Assembly (NCBI GenBank): GCA_951813395.1
Contig: OX638356.1
Coordinates: 723,340 to 787,339 of the forward strand
Direction: 5' to 3'
DNA length: 64,000 nucleotides
From: Longimicrobiales bacterium
Lineage (GTDB): Bacteria > Gemmatimonadota > Gemmatimonadetes > Longimicrobiales > Gaopeijiaceae
Part shown: positions 1-10,713 of the stretch, piece after piece
How the letters are laid out: each line of letters begins with the position of its first letter
Numbering within the stretch: position 1 is the first letter of the stretch
Notes under the pieces: model-generated
What the model saw: only the letters and a program-made list of their open reading frames with translations
Told to the model about the DNA's origin: nothing
Databases searched by the model: none
Made by a program: the position numbers and the translations under genes

Positions 1-209
1 TGGGAATCGATGAACCGGGCCAGCTTGCGCAGCGTGGTGAAGCACTCGGGGGGAATCGAGACACCGAACTCCTTCTCGACGACCTTCTTGAAGGCGACGG
101 CGTCCAGGGAGGAGACACCGGAGTCGGCGAGGCCACCATCCCACATGGGTTCACGGCCCAGGTTCAGGTGCTCATCGACCAGTTCTGCCAGGCGAGCTTC
201 AGCGGCCAT
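1..209 (-). CDS. Acyl carrier protein, 3'-truncated by the window edge
   Basis: Reading leftward from the ATG at 209, the frame stays open to base 1 and gives about 69 residues of a carrier-protein fold. The segment DSGVSSLDAVAF followed by EKEFGVSIPPE matches the helix-2 region of acyl and peptidyl carrier proteins; the second Ser of SSL should carry the 4'-phosphopantetheine arm. The usual DSL is SSL here. GAAGGG lies about 9 bases upstream of the ATG as a ribosome site. The product would shuttle acyl or aminoacyl thioesters in the cytoplasm, but its partner enzymes lie outside the window. The C-terminus is missing only because the window ends. It could belong to a fatty-acid-like or a specialised-metabolite cluster. 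Confidence 0.75.
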   Translation of the reverse strand, partial: MAAEARLAELVDEHLNLGREPMWDGGLADSGVSSLDAVAFKKVVEKEFGVSIPPECFTTLRKLARFIDS

Positions 210-314
210 CGTTGCAACCCTTCGTGCAGAGGATATGGAACAGGTACGCCACAGGAACGCGCGAGCGCGCGTTCGCCCGTGGCACAACGATGCTTCACTA
301 TCCGGCCAGGATTG

Positions 315-1544
315 TCAAGCCACGGCCTTACATCTGTACAGCAGGCTCACCATTTCCTGCAGTCCAATCGCCTCCGCACCGCCCTGAAGCGGGAAGCGCT
401 CAGTGCCGCCGTAAACGACGAAGGCCCGCTCGGGGGCGATGTCGCCGAGCGCAATCCGCAAGTGTCGTGTCGGTGAGACCGCAAGCCCCCGCTTGACCTC
501 AATCGCCCAGACCGTGCCCCCCGGGAGTTCCAGAACAAGATCCATTTCGACGCCCGTGGCCGTCCGGTAGAAGCTGGCCCGCGCGCCGTCGGGGACCGCG
601 CGGACGAGCGTCTCGAGCACGAATCCCTCCCAGCTGGTCCCCGCCACCGGATGGCCCAGTACGGCGTCCAGATCGTCCAGTCCCAGGAGTGTGTGTACGA
701 TGCCGCTGTCGCGCAGGTATACCTTCGGTGACTTCACCAGCCGCTTGCGCACGCTGGCGTGGAACGGAGGGAGCCGGCGTGCCAGTAGCAGATCGACCAG
801 CAGGTCGAGGTAGCGCATGACGGTCTTGCCGTCCACGCCCAGGCTCCGGGCGAGCGCCGACGCGTTCCAAAGGCCTCCCTGCGAATGGGCCAGCATGGTC
901 CAGAAGCGGCGCAGCGTCTCGGCCGGGATGCGTGGTCCCAGCATGGGAATGTCGCGTTCCAGGTAGGTGCGGATGAAGTTCCGGCGCCAAAGCGCGCTGG
1001 CGGCATCGTCGGGGGCCAGGAAGCTCCGGGGGAATCCTCCGCGTATCCACAGGCTCGTCGATTGCTCGGCCGGCACTTCGCGGATATCCAGAGGATCGAG
1101 GGCCAGGTAGCCGATCCGCCCTGCGAGGCTCTCTCCGGATTGCCGCATCAGGTCCATGGAGGCCGATCCCAGGATCAGAAAGTGGCCGGCCGGCTCGCCT
1201 TCACGGATGCGGTCGTCGATGACTCCGCGGAGGACCTGAAACATCTCCGGAACCCGGTGGATCTCGTCGAGCACCACAAGCCGGTCCCGAACCGAGCCGA
1301 GGTACCCGCGTGCATCCGACAGACGTTGGAGATGGGCAGGGTTCTCGAGGTCGAGGTAGAGTCCGGGCCTCGGCGCGCCGGGTTCGGCCAGGCGTGTCCG
1401 CGTTTCGGTTGACGCGTCGACGATGGCGCGCGCCAGCGTGGTCTTCCCCACCTGGCGCGGGCCCAGCAGGGCAACCGCCGGAAACAGGGCAAGGTGGTCC
1501 TCGATGGTCGATCGCAGGGTGCGGGGGATGGCCGGGGTGTTCAT
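315..1544 (-). CDS. AAA family ATPase with DUF4143 C-terminal domain
   Basis: A 409-residue protein from the ATG at 1544. The N-terminal AAA_14-type ATPase domain shows Walker A GPRQVGKTT and Walker B-like LVVLDEIH. The C-terminal half has DUF4143 features: an ARSLGVDGKTVMRYLDLL helix-turn-helix-like stretch and a GFVLETLV / VEMDLVLE / VWAIEVKRG nuclease-fold-like end. Members are widespread single-gene ATPases of unproven function, sometimes proposed to act in DNA transactions or stress. Upstream in-frame starts (ATG 1562, TTG 1580) fall inside an inverted repeat that looks like an operator, so the 1544 start is preferred. No partner gene is adjacent. Confidence 0.85.
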   Translation of the reverse strand: MNTPAIPRTLRSTIEDHLALFPAVALLGPRQVGKTTLARAIVDASTETRTRLAEPGAPRPGLYLDLENPAHLQRLSDARGYLGSVRDRLVVLDEIHRVPEMFQVLRGVIDDRIREGEPAGHFLILGSASMDLMRQSGESLAGRIGYLALDPLDIREVPAEQSTSLWIRGGFPRSFLAPDDAASALWRRNFIRTYLERDIPMLGPRIPAETLRRFWTMLAHSQGGLWNASALARSLGVDGKTVMRYLDLLVDLLLARRLPPFHASVRKRLVKSPKVYLRDSGIVHTLLGLDDLDAVLGHPVAGTSWEGFVLETLVRAVPDGARASFYRTATGVEMDLVLELPGGTVWAIEVKRGLAVSPTRHLRIALGDIAPERAFVVYGGTERFPLQGGAEAIGLQEMVSLLYRCKAVA

Positions 1545-1547
1545 ATC

Positions 1548-1580
1548 TTGCAATATCGGCATAGGATACCGAAATTGCAA
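1548..1580. promoter_or_regulatory. Inverted repeat upstream of the DUF4143 ATPase gene (candidate operator)
   Basis: TTGCAATATCGG (1548-1559) faces CCGAAATTGCAA (1569-1580) across a 9-base spacer; 11 of 12 positions pair. It lies directly upstream of the preferred start at 1544. The size and symmetry fit a dimeric regulator site, possibly autoregulation; the binding protein is unknown. Confidence 0.55.
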
Positions 1581-1592
1581 ACTACAAACCCG

Positions 1593-3310
<1,718 letters not shown>

Positions 3311-3314
<4 letters not shown>

Positions 3315-3964
3315 CGGCCGGCCTCCGCCGCGGTGAGCGGCGCGCAGCCCTCGAACGTGCGGAAGGTCGTGCGGTAGCCGAGCGCGTCCAGCCCCACATC
3401 CGACGTGAAGTAGGCGGTCAGGGTGAACCGTTTGACGTCGTGGAAGAAGTATTGAGACTCGTCCGCGGCGCGGTCCTCGCGCAGCCGGGTCAGTTCTTCG
3501 TCGAGGCCGCGGACGAAGGCCGCCTGCTCACCCGGCGCGCACTCGGCGAACGGTGTGCCGAAGCGCGCGCGGCAGGCCGGGTCCACCGCGTCGAGCCCGG
3601 CGAGAAACCGGTCCCGGTCGTCGTCGTCGAGCCACCCGTCCACGAGCGCGGCCACGAACCCGCTCACCCCGGCTTCCGAGGCCCCCGGCGTGTCCGTCGC
3701 GGGGATGATGACCTCGGCGAGGGCCTCCATGACGCGGGCGCGCGCCGGCGTGAGAAACGACGCGGCCTGCATGGCGGCGCCCTCGGCAGTGTCATCGCCA
3801 GCGGGCGCACCGTTCCCGCTGCCCGCCCCGCCCGCCTCCGCCGGCCCGACCGCCGCCAGCACCTGCTCGCGCCAGGCCAGCATTCGCCGCAACTCGTCGA
3901 GTGGCATGAGCAACGGGCCGCCCGCGACCCCGCCCAGCACGCCGATGGCCGTTCGTCGCTTCAT
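3311..3964 (-). CDS. Gluconate 2-dehydrogenase subunit 3 family protein
   Basis: A 217-residue protein. MKRRTAIGVLGGVAGG at the N-terminus looks like a Tat signal or membrane anchor with a twin Arg. A Gly/Ala-rich linker (about 40-65) precedes the conserved subunit-3 region (ARVMEALAEVIIPATDTPG, later YFFHDVKRFTLTAYFTS). In this family the small subunit exports or anchors the GMC catalytic subunit, and the genes are normally adjacent, as here with a 4-base overlap. It diverges from the isomerase gene at 4039 across a 74-base gap that must hold both promoters. Confidence 0.85.
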
Positions 3965-4006
3965 GCGTTACCGTTTCCGCCGCCTTGACGCGGTCGTGCT
4001 TCAGTG

Positions 4007-4038
4007 AAAGGAGTGTCAACCGAGATGAGCGCCCCGAC

Positions 4039-4042
<4 letters not shown>
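4007..4042 (+). promoter_or_regulatory. Strong ribosome site and 5-codon leader ORF before the isomerase
   Basis: AAAGGAGTG (4007-4015) sits well spaced from an ATG at 4025 that opens a 5-codon frame (M-S-A-P-T, stop 4040-4042). The stop overlaps the ATG of the isomerase at 4039 (ATGA). The arrangement suggests ribosome loading at the leader and re-initiation at the real gene. An alternative is the in-frame TTG at 3985, which lacks a ribosome site. Confidence 0.35.
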
Positions 4043-4968
<926 letters not shown>

Positions 4969-4982
4969 ACGAAAGGAACCCC

Positions 4983-5894
4983 ATGCTGGAAATCCGAGAT
5001 CTCGTCAAAGTCTACCCCGGACCCGTCGCGGCGCTGCAGGGCGTCTCGCTCGACGTCTCGAAGGGAATGTTCGGCCTGCTCGGGCCCAATGGCGCGGGGA
5101 AGACCACGCTGATGCGCATCGTCGCGGGCCTGCTGGAGCCCACCTCCGGGGCGGTCCGATTCAACGACGAGGACATCGTCGCCGACCCCCGCCGCATACG
5201 CCGCCAGCTCGGCTACCTGCCCCAGGACTTCGGCTTCTATCCCCACCTGAGCGGCGAGGCCATGCTGCGCTTCCTGCTTGTGCTCAAGGGTGTGCAGGCT
5301 CCGCAGGGGCTGAAGAGGCTTGCGGCCGAGTTGCTGGAGCGAGTCAACATGTCCCACGCCGCCAAGCGGAAGGTGAAGGGGTACTCCGGCGGGATGAAGC
5401 AGCGGCTGGGGATCGCGCAGGCGCTGGCAGGTGACCCGCGGCTGATCATCGTCGACGAGCCCACGGCCGGCCTCGACCCCGAGGAGCGGATCCGGTTCTA
5501 CCGGTTGCTGGCCGAACTTGCCGAAGACCGCACGGTGCTGCTGTCCACGCATATCGTCGAGGACATCTCGGTGCTGTGCCCGCGCGTGGCGATCATGTAC
5601 GACGGGCGCTTCGTGGCGGACACGACGCCGGGCGAAGCTCGCGATCGGCTTGCAGGGACGATCTACCAGGGCGAGGTCGCCAAGGAGGATCTGCCCGAGA
5701 TCGAGCGCCGCTACCGGATCACCCAGGCGATCCTGATCGAGGGACGCAACCAGGTGCGCGTCCACATGCCTCCGGAGGAAACGGCACGGGGTGCGGTGCC
5801 CGACGGGTTCGAATCGGTAGCGCCGACGCTGGAGGACGCGTATCTGCTGCTGGCGCAGGCGAACGGGGCAGGCGGGAACGGGGCAGCCTCGTGA
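4983..5894 (+). CDS. ABC transporter ATP-binding protein
   Basis: A 303-residue ATPase. Walker A is GPNGAGKTT (about 34-42), the signature is YSGGMKQRLG, and Walker B is LIIVDEPTAGLDP, followed by an H-loop LLSTHIVED. The ATG at 4983 has GAAAGGA 8 bases upstream; an in-frame ATG at 4965 overlaps the previous stop and is a weaker alternative. Its stop overlaps the GTG start of the permease/M1 gene (GTGA), so the two proteins are made together and very probably form one exporter-type complex at the inner membrane. Confidence 0.92.
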   Translation: MLEIRDLVKVYPGPVAALQGVSLDVSKGMFGLLGPNGAGKTTLMRIVAGLLEPTSGAVRFNDEDIVADPRRIRRQLGYLPQDFGFYPHLSGEAMLRFLLVLKGVQAPQGLKRLAAELLERVNMSHAAKRKVKGYSGGMKQRLGIAQALAGDPRLIIVDEPTAGLDPEERIRFYRLLAELAEDRTVLLSTHIVEDISVLCPRVAIMYDGRFVADTTPGEARDRLAGTIYQGEVAKEDLPEIERRYRITQAILIEGRNQVRVHMPPEETARGAVPDGFESVAPTLEDAYLLLAQANGAGGNGAAS

Positions 5895-8800
5895 ACGCCT
5901 TCGCGCGCTGGTGGGAGATCACCCGCCGGGAGTTGATTTCGGGACTGCGCCGGCCCGCGTACTGGGTCCTCTTCGTGGTCCTGTTCTTCATGGCCTGGGG
6001 TTGGTCCGAAGGGGCGGTGACAATCTCGTCGGGCGACTCGACCGTGGGCGGCGAACGGTCCCACGTGACTTCCGTTTTCGCCCAGAGCATGATTCAGTGC
6101 GTGGTGGTGATGGGTATCGGGGCTTGGTTCTTGGCCATCGCGGCCGGCCTGGTCGTGATCCGCGACCTCGAGCTTCAGGTCACCGAGGTCTTCCATTCGA
6201 CCCGCCTCACCCCGCGCGAGTACGTGTGGGGCAAGTTCGCTGGTGCGCTCGGCGTTTTCCTCGTCATCTGGCTCCTCTACCTGTGCATCGGCGCGGCGTT
6301 CAACCACATCGTTGCGGTGGGCGAGGATGCCAGGCACATCGGTGAGTTCTCGCTGGGGAATTACCTGTTCCCGACCATTCTCTTCGGACTTCCCCAGATT
6401 CTGCTCTTCGCGGGAGTGCCGTTTTTTCTGGGCACCTGGACGCGCCGGCCCATCATCGTCTTCTTCTTCCCCATCGCGGTGCTCCTGGTCACGCTCATCT
6501 TCCTGACCACCTGGTCGCCCGACTGGCTGTCCCCCGAGGTGAACCGGGCGCTGATGCTTGTGGACCCGTCCGGTTACCGCTGGCTCAACGAGACGTTTCT
6601 GAAGGTGGACCGCGGAGTCGAGTTCTATAACACCGCGGCCCTGCAGCCCGACGCGGGATTCCTGCTGAGCCGCGTCGTTTTCGGTCTGATCGGATTGACC
6701 GCCGTGAGTGGCGCGGCGATGAGCTACTCCGCGAGGTTGCGCCGGGGCGGAAGCGGATCACGGTGGTTCCGCCGCCGCGCCGCCGCGCCGCCACCCGCCG
6801 TGCCCTCTTCCGCCGATGCAACCCTGCGGGACCTCGACATGGCTACCGAGCCGCTCGGCTTCTGGAAGGCGGCCCGGGTCATCGGCAGGGAAGAGGTGCG
6901 GGAACTGGTCAAGCGGCCGGGGATGTACCTCTTCGTGCCGCTGATCCTGTACCAGTCGATCGTCGCCACGGTGATCGCCGTCGGTCCCTTCAACTCGAGG
7001 CTGCTCCTCACTTCGGGCGCGGTGGCTGTGCGGCAGCTCAACACGCTGAGTCTCCTGATCTGCCTGCTGCTCCTCTTCTACACGGTCGAGTCGCTGCACA
7101 AGGAGCGCAGCCGCCGACTGGCCGGGATCTTCCACGCGACGCCAATCGGGACGGGCTCGATTCTACTCGGGAAGACCATGGGCAACAGCGTGGTGGCGGG
7201 GCTGATCCTTGCCATCGGCGTCGTCGGCAGCTGGGGCGTAATCGCGTACTACCAGATCTTTCAAGGCAGCCCGGTGAGCTTCGATGTTGTTCCCTTCGTT
7301 CTGACCTGGGGCGGCGTGCTCATACCCACGTTCGTCTTCTGGACCGCGTTGGTGACGGCGCTCTTCGCATTGTTCCGGAACCGCTATGCGGTGTACGGCG
7401 TAGGCATGGCGCTGATTGCCTACACCATCTACCGCATGGTATTCAACGACCCGTTCGGCTGGGTGTTCAACTGGATCGCCTGGAGCGCCGTGCAATGGAG
7501 CGACCTGGGTGCGTTCTCGCTGAACGGGCGCGAGTTGTTGCTCAACCGCATCCTCTACCTCAGCCTCGTGCTGCCCCTCGTTGCGCTGTCGGTGAAGTGG
7601 TTCGGCCGGCGGGACGTCGACGCGACGAGGCTTGTACATCGGATCCGGCCGAAGCCCCTGCTTGTGGGCGCGCTGCGCGTGCTCCCGTTCGCGGCGCCGG
7701 CGATCGTGCTCGCCATGGTGCTCCACTTCGGGGGCAGGGCGGGCCGGCAGGGGGAGGCCGCCGAGGAGGCGGGCAAGGACTACTGGCGCGAGAATGTCCA
7801 GACCTGGACCGATTTCGACATGCCGTCGGTGTCCAACGTCGACGTGGAACTGGACTTCGAGCCGGGCGAGCGCTCGGCTGCGGTGAAGGGCGTGTACACC
7901 TTCCACAACCACCGCGACTATCCGTACGAACGGATACCGGTGACGGCCGGTCAGTGGGATCCTATCGAATGGACGCTGAACGGAGAGGCCCACGAGCCGG
8001 ACGACAGGTCCAATCTCTTCGTGTTCACGCTCGAAGATGCGCTGGCACCCGGCGATTCACTCACGATCGGCTTCAGCTACGACCTCGAGTTCCCGCGGGG
8101 CATGAGCAGGCGCGCTGGCGGCGAGGGGCAGTTCATCCTCGAATCCGGGATCGTGCTGACCGCGTTCACGCCCACGTTCGTGCCGACTCCCGGCTACCTC
8201 GAGGGCATCGGCGTGGACGGCGACAACTCTTCCGAGCCGACTGACTACGCGGACGACTTTTTCGAAGGCGAAACCGAGCCGCTCTTCGGCTGGGGCGGCG
8301 AGCCCTTCACCGTGCGCACGCAAATCACGCTGCCGGAGGAGTACACGGCAAACGGCGTGGGACAGAAGGTGAGCGACGAGGTTGTGGACGGCAGACGGAC
8401 GGTGGTCTGGGAGACCGACCACCCCGTGGTCCTGTTCAACGTCGTGGCGGGGAAGTACGCGGTAAAGCAGGGTGACGGCACCGCGATCTACTACCACCCG
8501 GAGCACGACTACAACATCGAGGAGATGTCCGCCGCGCTCGACGCTGCGCGCAGATACTACTCCGAGTGGTTCTATCCCTTCCCGTGGGACCTGCTCAAGA
8601 TCTCCGAGTTCGCGGCGTACGCGACGTACGCGCAGGGGTTCCCTACGAACATCACCTTCAGCGAAGGGATCGGCTTCCTCGCGAAGAGCGACCCCAGGTC
8701 GCACATCGCCTTTCTGGTGGTCGCGCACGAGGCCGCGCACCAGTGGTGGGGCAACCTGCTCACGCCTGGCCAGGGACCCGGCGGCAACATCCTCTCGGAA

Positions 8801-9505
8801 GGGATGTCCCACTATTCGACGATGCTCCTGCACGAACAGGTCTACGGCGACCGCTACCGGATCGAGTTCGCCAAGCGGCTGGAGCAGATGTACGGGGACC
8901 AGCGCTTCGTGGACTCCGAGCGTCCGATGGTCAAGATCGACGGGACCCGGTCCGGGGACGGAACCGTCACCTACAACAAGGGCGGCTGGGTGCCGTGGAT
9001 GCTGCAGCAGGAGATGGGGCGGGAGAACTTGCTCGCCGGGCTGCAGGCGTTCATCGCGAAGTACAACCCGGACTCGGACTTCCCCGTGATCCAGGACATG
9101 CTGGCGGTGCTGCGGGACTTTGCGCCCGACACGGCGGCGTTCGATGCGTTCACCGAGCAGTGGTTCTTCGACGTGGTGGTGCCCGAGTACAGGTTCTCCG
9201 ACGTGACCAGGGTGCAGGAAGGCGGCGAGTGGGTGGTGCGGGGGACGGTCGAGAACGCGGGGACCGGGCGGATGCGCGTGCAGGTGGGCGCGGTCGCGGG
9301 CGAGCGGTGGTCGGATGAGGGGGATGACGGGAGCCGCACCGTGGTGAACGAGGACTACCGCGACGCGCGCACCGAGGTGGAACTGGGTGCGGGGGAGTCG
9401 GCCGAGTTCGTGATTCGCGCGGCCTTCGAGCCCGAGCGCGTGGTGATCGACCCGGATGTGCTGGTGCTGCAGTTGAACCGGGATGCGGCGGTGTTCGAGT
9501 GGTGA
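5891..9505 (+). CDS. ABC-2 permease fused to M1-family aminopeptidase domain
   Basis: A 1204-residue fusion starting at the GTG 5891, which overlaps the ATPase stop. Residues about 15-260 and 330-640 carry two sets of hydrophobic segments of ABC-2 permease type. After about residue 650 comes a soluble M1-like part. The zinc site is HEAAH (946-950) with a third ligand Glu at 970 in SEGMSHYS; the spacing is 19 residues instead of the usual 18. The substrate-anchoring GXMEN motif of classical M1 enzymes is absent; the matching region reads YAQGFPTNITFSE. Such permease/M1 fusions are known in Bacteroidota and Gemmatimonadota, but their substrate is not established. The topology (peptidase on the outside) is an inference. 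Confidence 0.88.
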   Translation: MNAFARWWEITRRELISGLRRPAYWVLFVVLFFMAWGWSEGAVTISSGDSTVGGERSHVTSVFAQSMIQCVVVMGIGAWFLAIAAGLVVIRDLELQVTEVFHSTRLTPREYVWGKFAGALGVFLVIWLLYLCIGAAFNHIVAVGEDARHIGEFSLGNYLFPTILFGLPQILLFAGVPFFLGTWTRRPIIVFFFPIAVLLVTLIFLTTWSPDWLSPEVNRALMLVDPSGYRWLNETFLKVDRGVEFYNTAALQPDAGFLLSRVVFGLIGLTAVSGAAMSYSARLRRGGSGSRWFRRRAAAPPPAVPSSADATLRDLDMATEPLGFWKAARVIGREEVRELVKRPGMYLFVPLILYQSIVATVIAVGPFNSRLLLTSGAVAVRQLNTLSLLICLLLLFYTVESLHKERSRRLAGIFHATPIGTGSILLGKTMGNSVVAGLILAIGVVGSWGVIAYYQIFQGSPVSFDVVPFVLTWGGVLIPTFVFWTALVTALFALFRNRYAVYGVGMALIAYTIYRMVFNDPFGWVFNWIAWSAVQWSDLGAFSLNGRELLLNRILYLSLVLPLVALSVKWFGRRDVDATRLVHRIRPKPLLVGALRVLPFAAPAIVLAMVLHFGGRAGRQGEAAEEAGKDYWRENVQTWTDFDMPSVSNVDVELDFEPGERSAAVKGVYTFHNHRDYPYERIPVTAGQWDPIEWTLNGEAHEPDDRSNLFVFTLEDALAPGDSLTIGFSYDLEFPRGMSRRAGGEGQFILESGIVLTAFTPTFVPTPGYLEGIGVDGDNSSEPTDYADDFFEGETEPLFGWGGEPFTVRTQITLPEEYTANGVGQKVSDEVVDGRRTVVWETDHPVVLFNVVAGKYAVKQGDGTAIYYHPEHDYNIEEMSAALDAARRYYSEWFYPFPWDLLKISEFAAYATYAQGFPTNITFSEGIGFLAKSDPRSHIAFLVVAHEAAHQWWGNLLTPGQGPGGNILSEGMSHYSTMLLHEQVYGDRYRIEFAKRLEQMYGDQRFVDSERPMVKIDGTRSGDGTVTYNKGGWVPWMLQQEMGRENLLAGLQAFIAKYNPDSDFPVIQDMLAVLRDFAPDTAAFDAFTEQWFFDVVVPEYRFSDVTRVQEGGEWVVRGTVENAGTGRMRVQVGAVAGERWSDEGDDGSRTVVNEDYRDARTEVELGAGESAEFVIRAAFEPERVVIDPDVLVLQLNRDAAVFEW

Positions 9506-9527
9506 CGGGCAGGAAGGGGCGGACCGC

Positions 9528-10352
9528 TCAGACCGGCGCCTCCCCCCGGATCGTCACACGGTACCCCGACCGCGTCGCCGGCCAGTAGTCCCAGATCGCG
9601 TGGTGCTGCGCGCATCGGTTGTCCCAGAACGCGATCGAGTTCCTCCGCCAGCGGAAGCGGCACTGGAAGTCCGGGCGCGCGACATGCTCGTACAGCAAGG
9701 TCAGAACTCCGCGGCTCTCCGCCGGAGGCAGGCCCACGATGTACTGCGTGAACATCGGGTTCACGAAGAGTGCCCTGCGGCCTGTGACCGGGTGGGTGCG
9801 CACCACCGGGTGCTCCGCCGACGGATAGCTGCGCCCTCCGTCGTCGCGGCCGATAATCCGGTTCGTCTCCCGATAGTACGGCCCGCCGTCGTGCACCGCG
9901 GTCAGCCCGTCCAGAAACGCCCGCATCCGCTCCGAAAGCGCCTCGTAGGCCGCGTACATGTTCGCAAAGAGCGTGTCGCCCCCCGTCTCGGGCACCGTGT
10001 GGAGCCGGAGGATCGACCCCATTGGCGGCAGCGGATCGCACGAGACGTCGGAGTGCCATTGCTCGCCGGCGACACGGCGCGAGTTTTCGTCCGCGTGAAT
10101 CGGCATCACCTCGGGGTGGCCGTCGACGCCGGGGTCGTTGGGGTGCGCGACCAGCTCGCCAAAGCGCGCCCCGAGCTCTTTCTGGCTCTCGATCGAGATG
10201 TCCTGGTCGCGGAAGAAGATGACGCAGTGCTCCATCAGGGCGTCGTGAACCAGCCGGAAGTCGGAATCGCTGACGTCGTCGAGGTCCAGCCCGCAGATCT
10301 CGGCGCCGATCACGGGGGTGACGGGTTTGACTTGAGGGGGTGTTGTGCTCAT
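9528..10352 (-). CDS. TauD/TfdA-family Fe(II)/2-oxoglutarate dioxygenase
   Basis: A 274-residue protein from the ATG at 10352, about the usual family length. The metal site is H100-x-D102 in EQWHSDVSCDP, with a distal His in AQHHAIWDY (about 250) and an Arg in the RSGYRVTIRG tail to bind 2-oxoglutarate. The fold start VIGAEICGLDLDDV is typical of the family. It should hydroxylate a small organic acid, sulfonate or similar compound with O2; the substrate is unknown. It converges with the ABC/M1 operon (22-base gap), with no other gene in its unit. An upstream extension to 10571 lacks family similarity. Confidence 0.9.
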   Translation of the reverse strand: MSTTPPQVKPVTPVIGAEICGLDLDDVSDSDFRLVHDALMEHCVIFFRDQDISIESQKELGARFGELVAHPNDPGVDGHPEVMPIHADENSRRVAGEQWHSDVSCDPLPPMGSILRLHTVPETGGDTLFANMYAAYEALSERMRAFLDGLTAVHDGGPYYRETNRIIGRDDGGRSYPSAEHPVVRTHPVTGRRALFVNPMFTQYIVGLPPAESRGVLTLLYEHVARPDFQCRFRWRRNSIAFWDNRCAQHHAIWDYWPATRSGYRVTIRGEAPV

Positions 10353-10713
10353 GTGTCCCGAACCTAGCATGGCTTCAGCCGTGTGGAAATCCCCGGCTTG
10401 GAGCCTCTCCGGCGGCCGCTTCACGGGCGGCTCTTGCCAGACGAACGCAACCCATTTCAGGAGCATGGAGGAGCAGTGACCGGATATCTGTTCGTGGCGC
10501 TCGCGGTGCTCGTGGCCGTGGTCGGCTGGAGGGTCCGATGCGGACTCGCTCCGGACGGCAACGATCGTCATTCTGCTGGAAATCGCACCGGCACCCGGCT
10601 AGCATTGTGAAACGTGCCCCACCCAACGGGCCCCGGTCCTTTGCCGCAGACGCCTGTCCCGGTTGCCGCCGGCCAGATCCCTGTGGCCACTGCAGAGGAG
10701 AGGTGTCGGGCTG
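10353..10713. other. Intergenic region between the dioxygenase and the CocE-type hydrolase
   Basis: These 361 bases separate two divergently read genes and should hold both promoters; no strong -35/-10 pair stands out. The only coding candidate is the small membrane ORF at 10476-10610. A ribosome site, GAGGAGAGG, lies at the right end just before the hydrolase ATG. Confidence 0.5.
10476..10610 (+). CDS. Possible 44-residue single-span membrane peptide
   Basis: The GTG at 10476 has a near-ideal GGAGGAG 4-5 bases upstream. It opens a 44-codon frame whose first third is one hydrophobic helix (YLFVALAVLVAVVGW) followed by positive residues (RVR), as in small inner-membrane proteins. The same ribosome site also contains the 4-codon frame ATG-GAG-GAG-CAG-TGA. 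No homologue is recognised. It could equally be untranslated leader of the downstream hydrolase gene. Confidence 0.35.
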   Translation: MTGYLFVALAVLVAVVGWRVRCGLAPDGNDRHSAGNRTGTRLAL

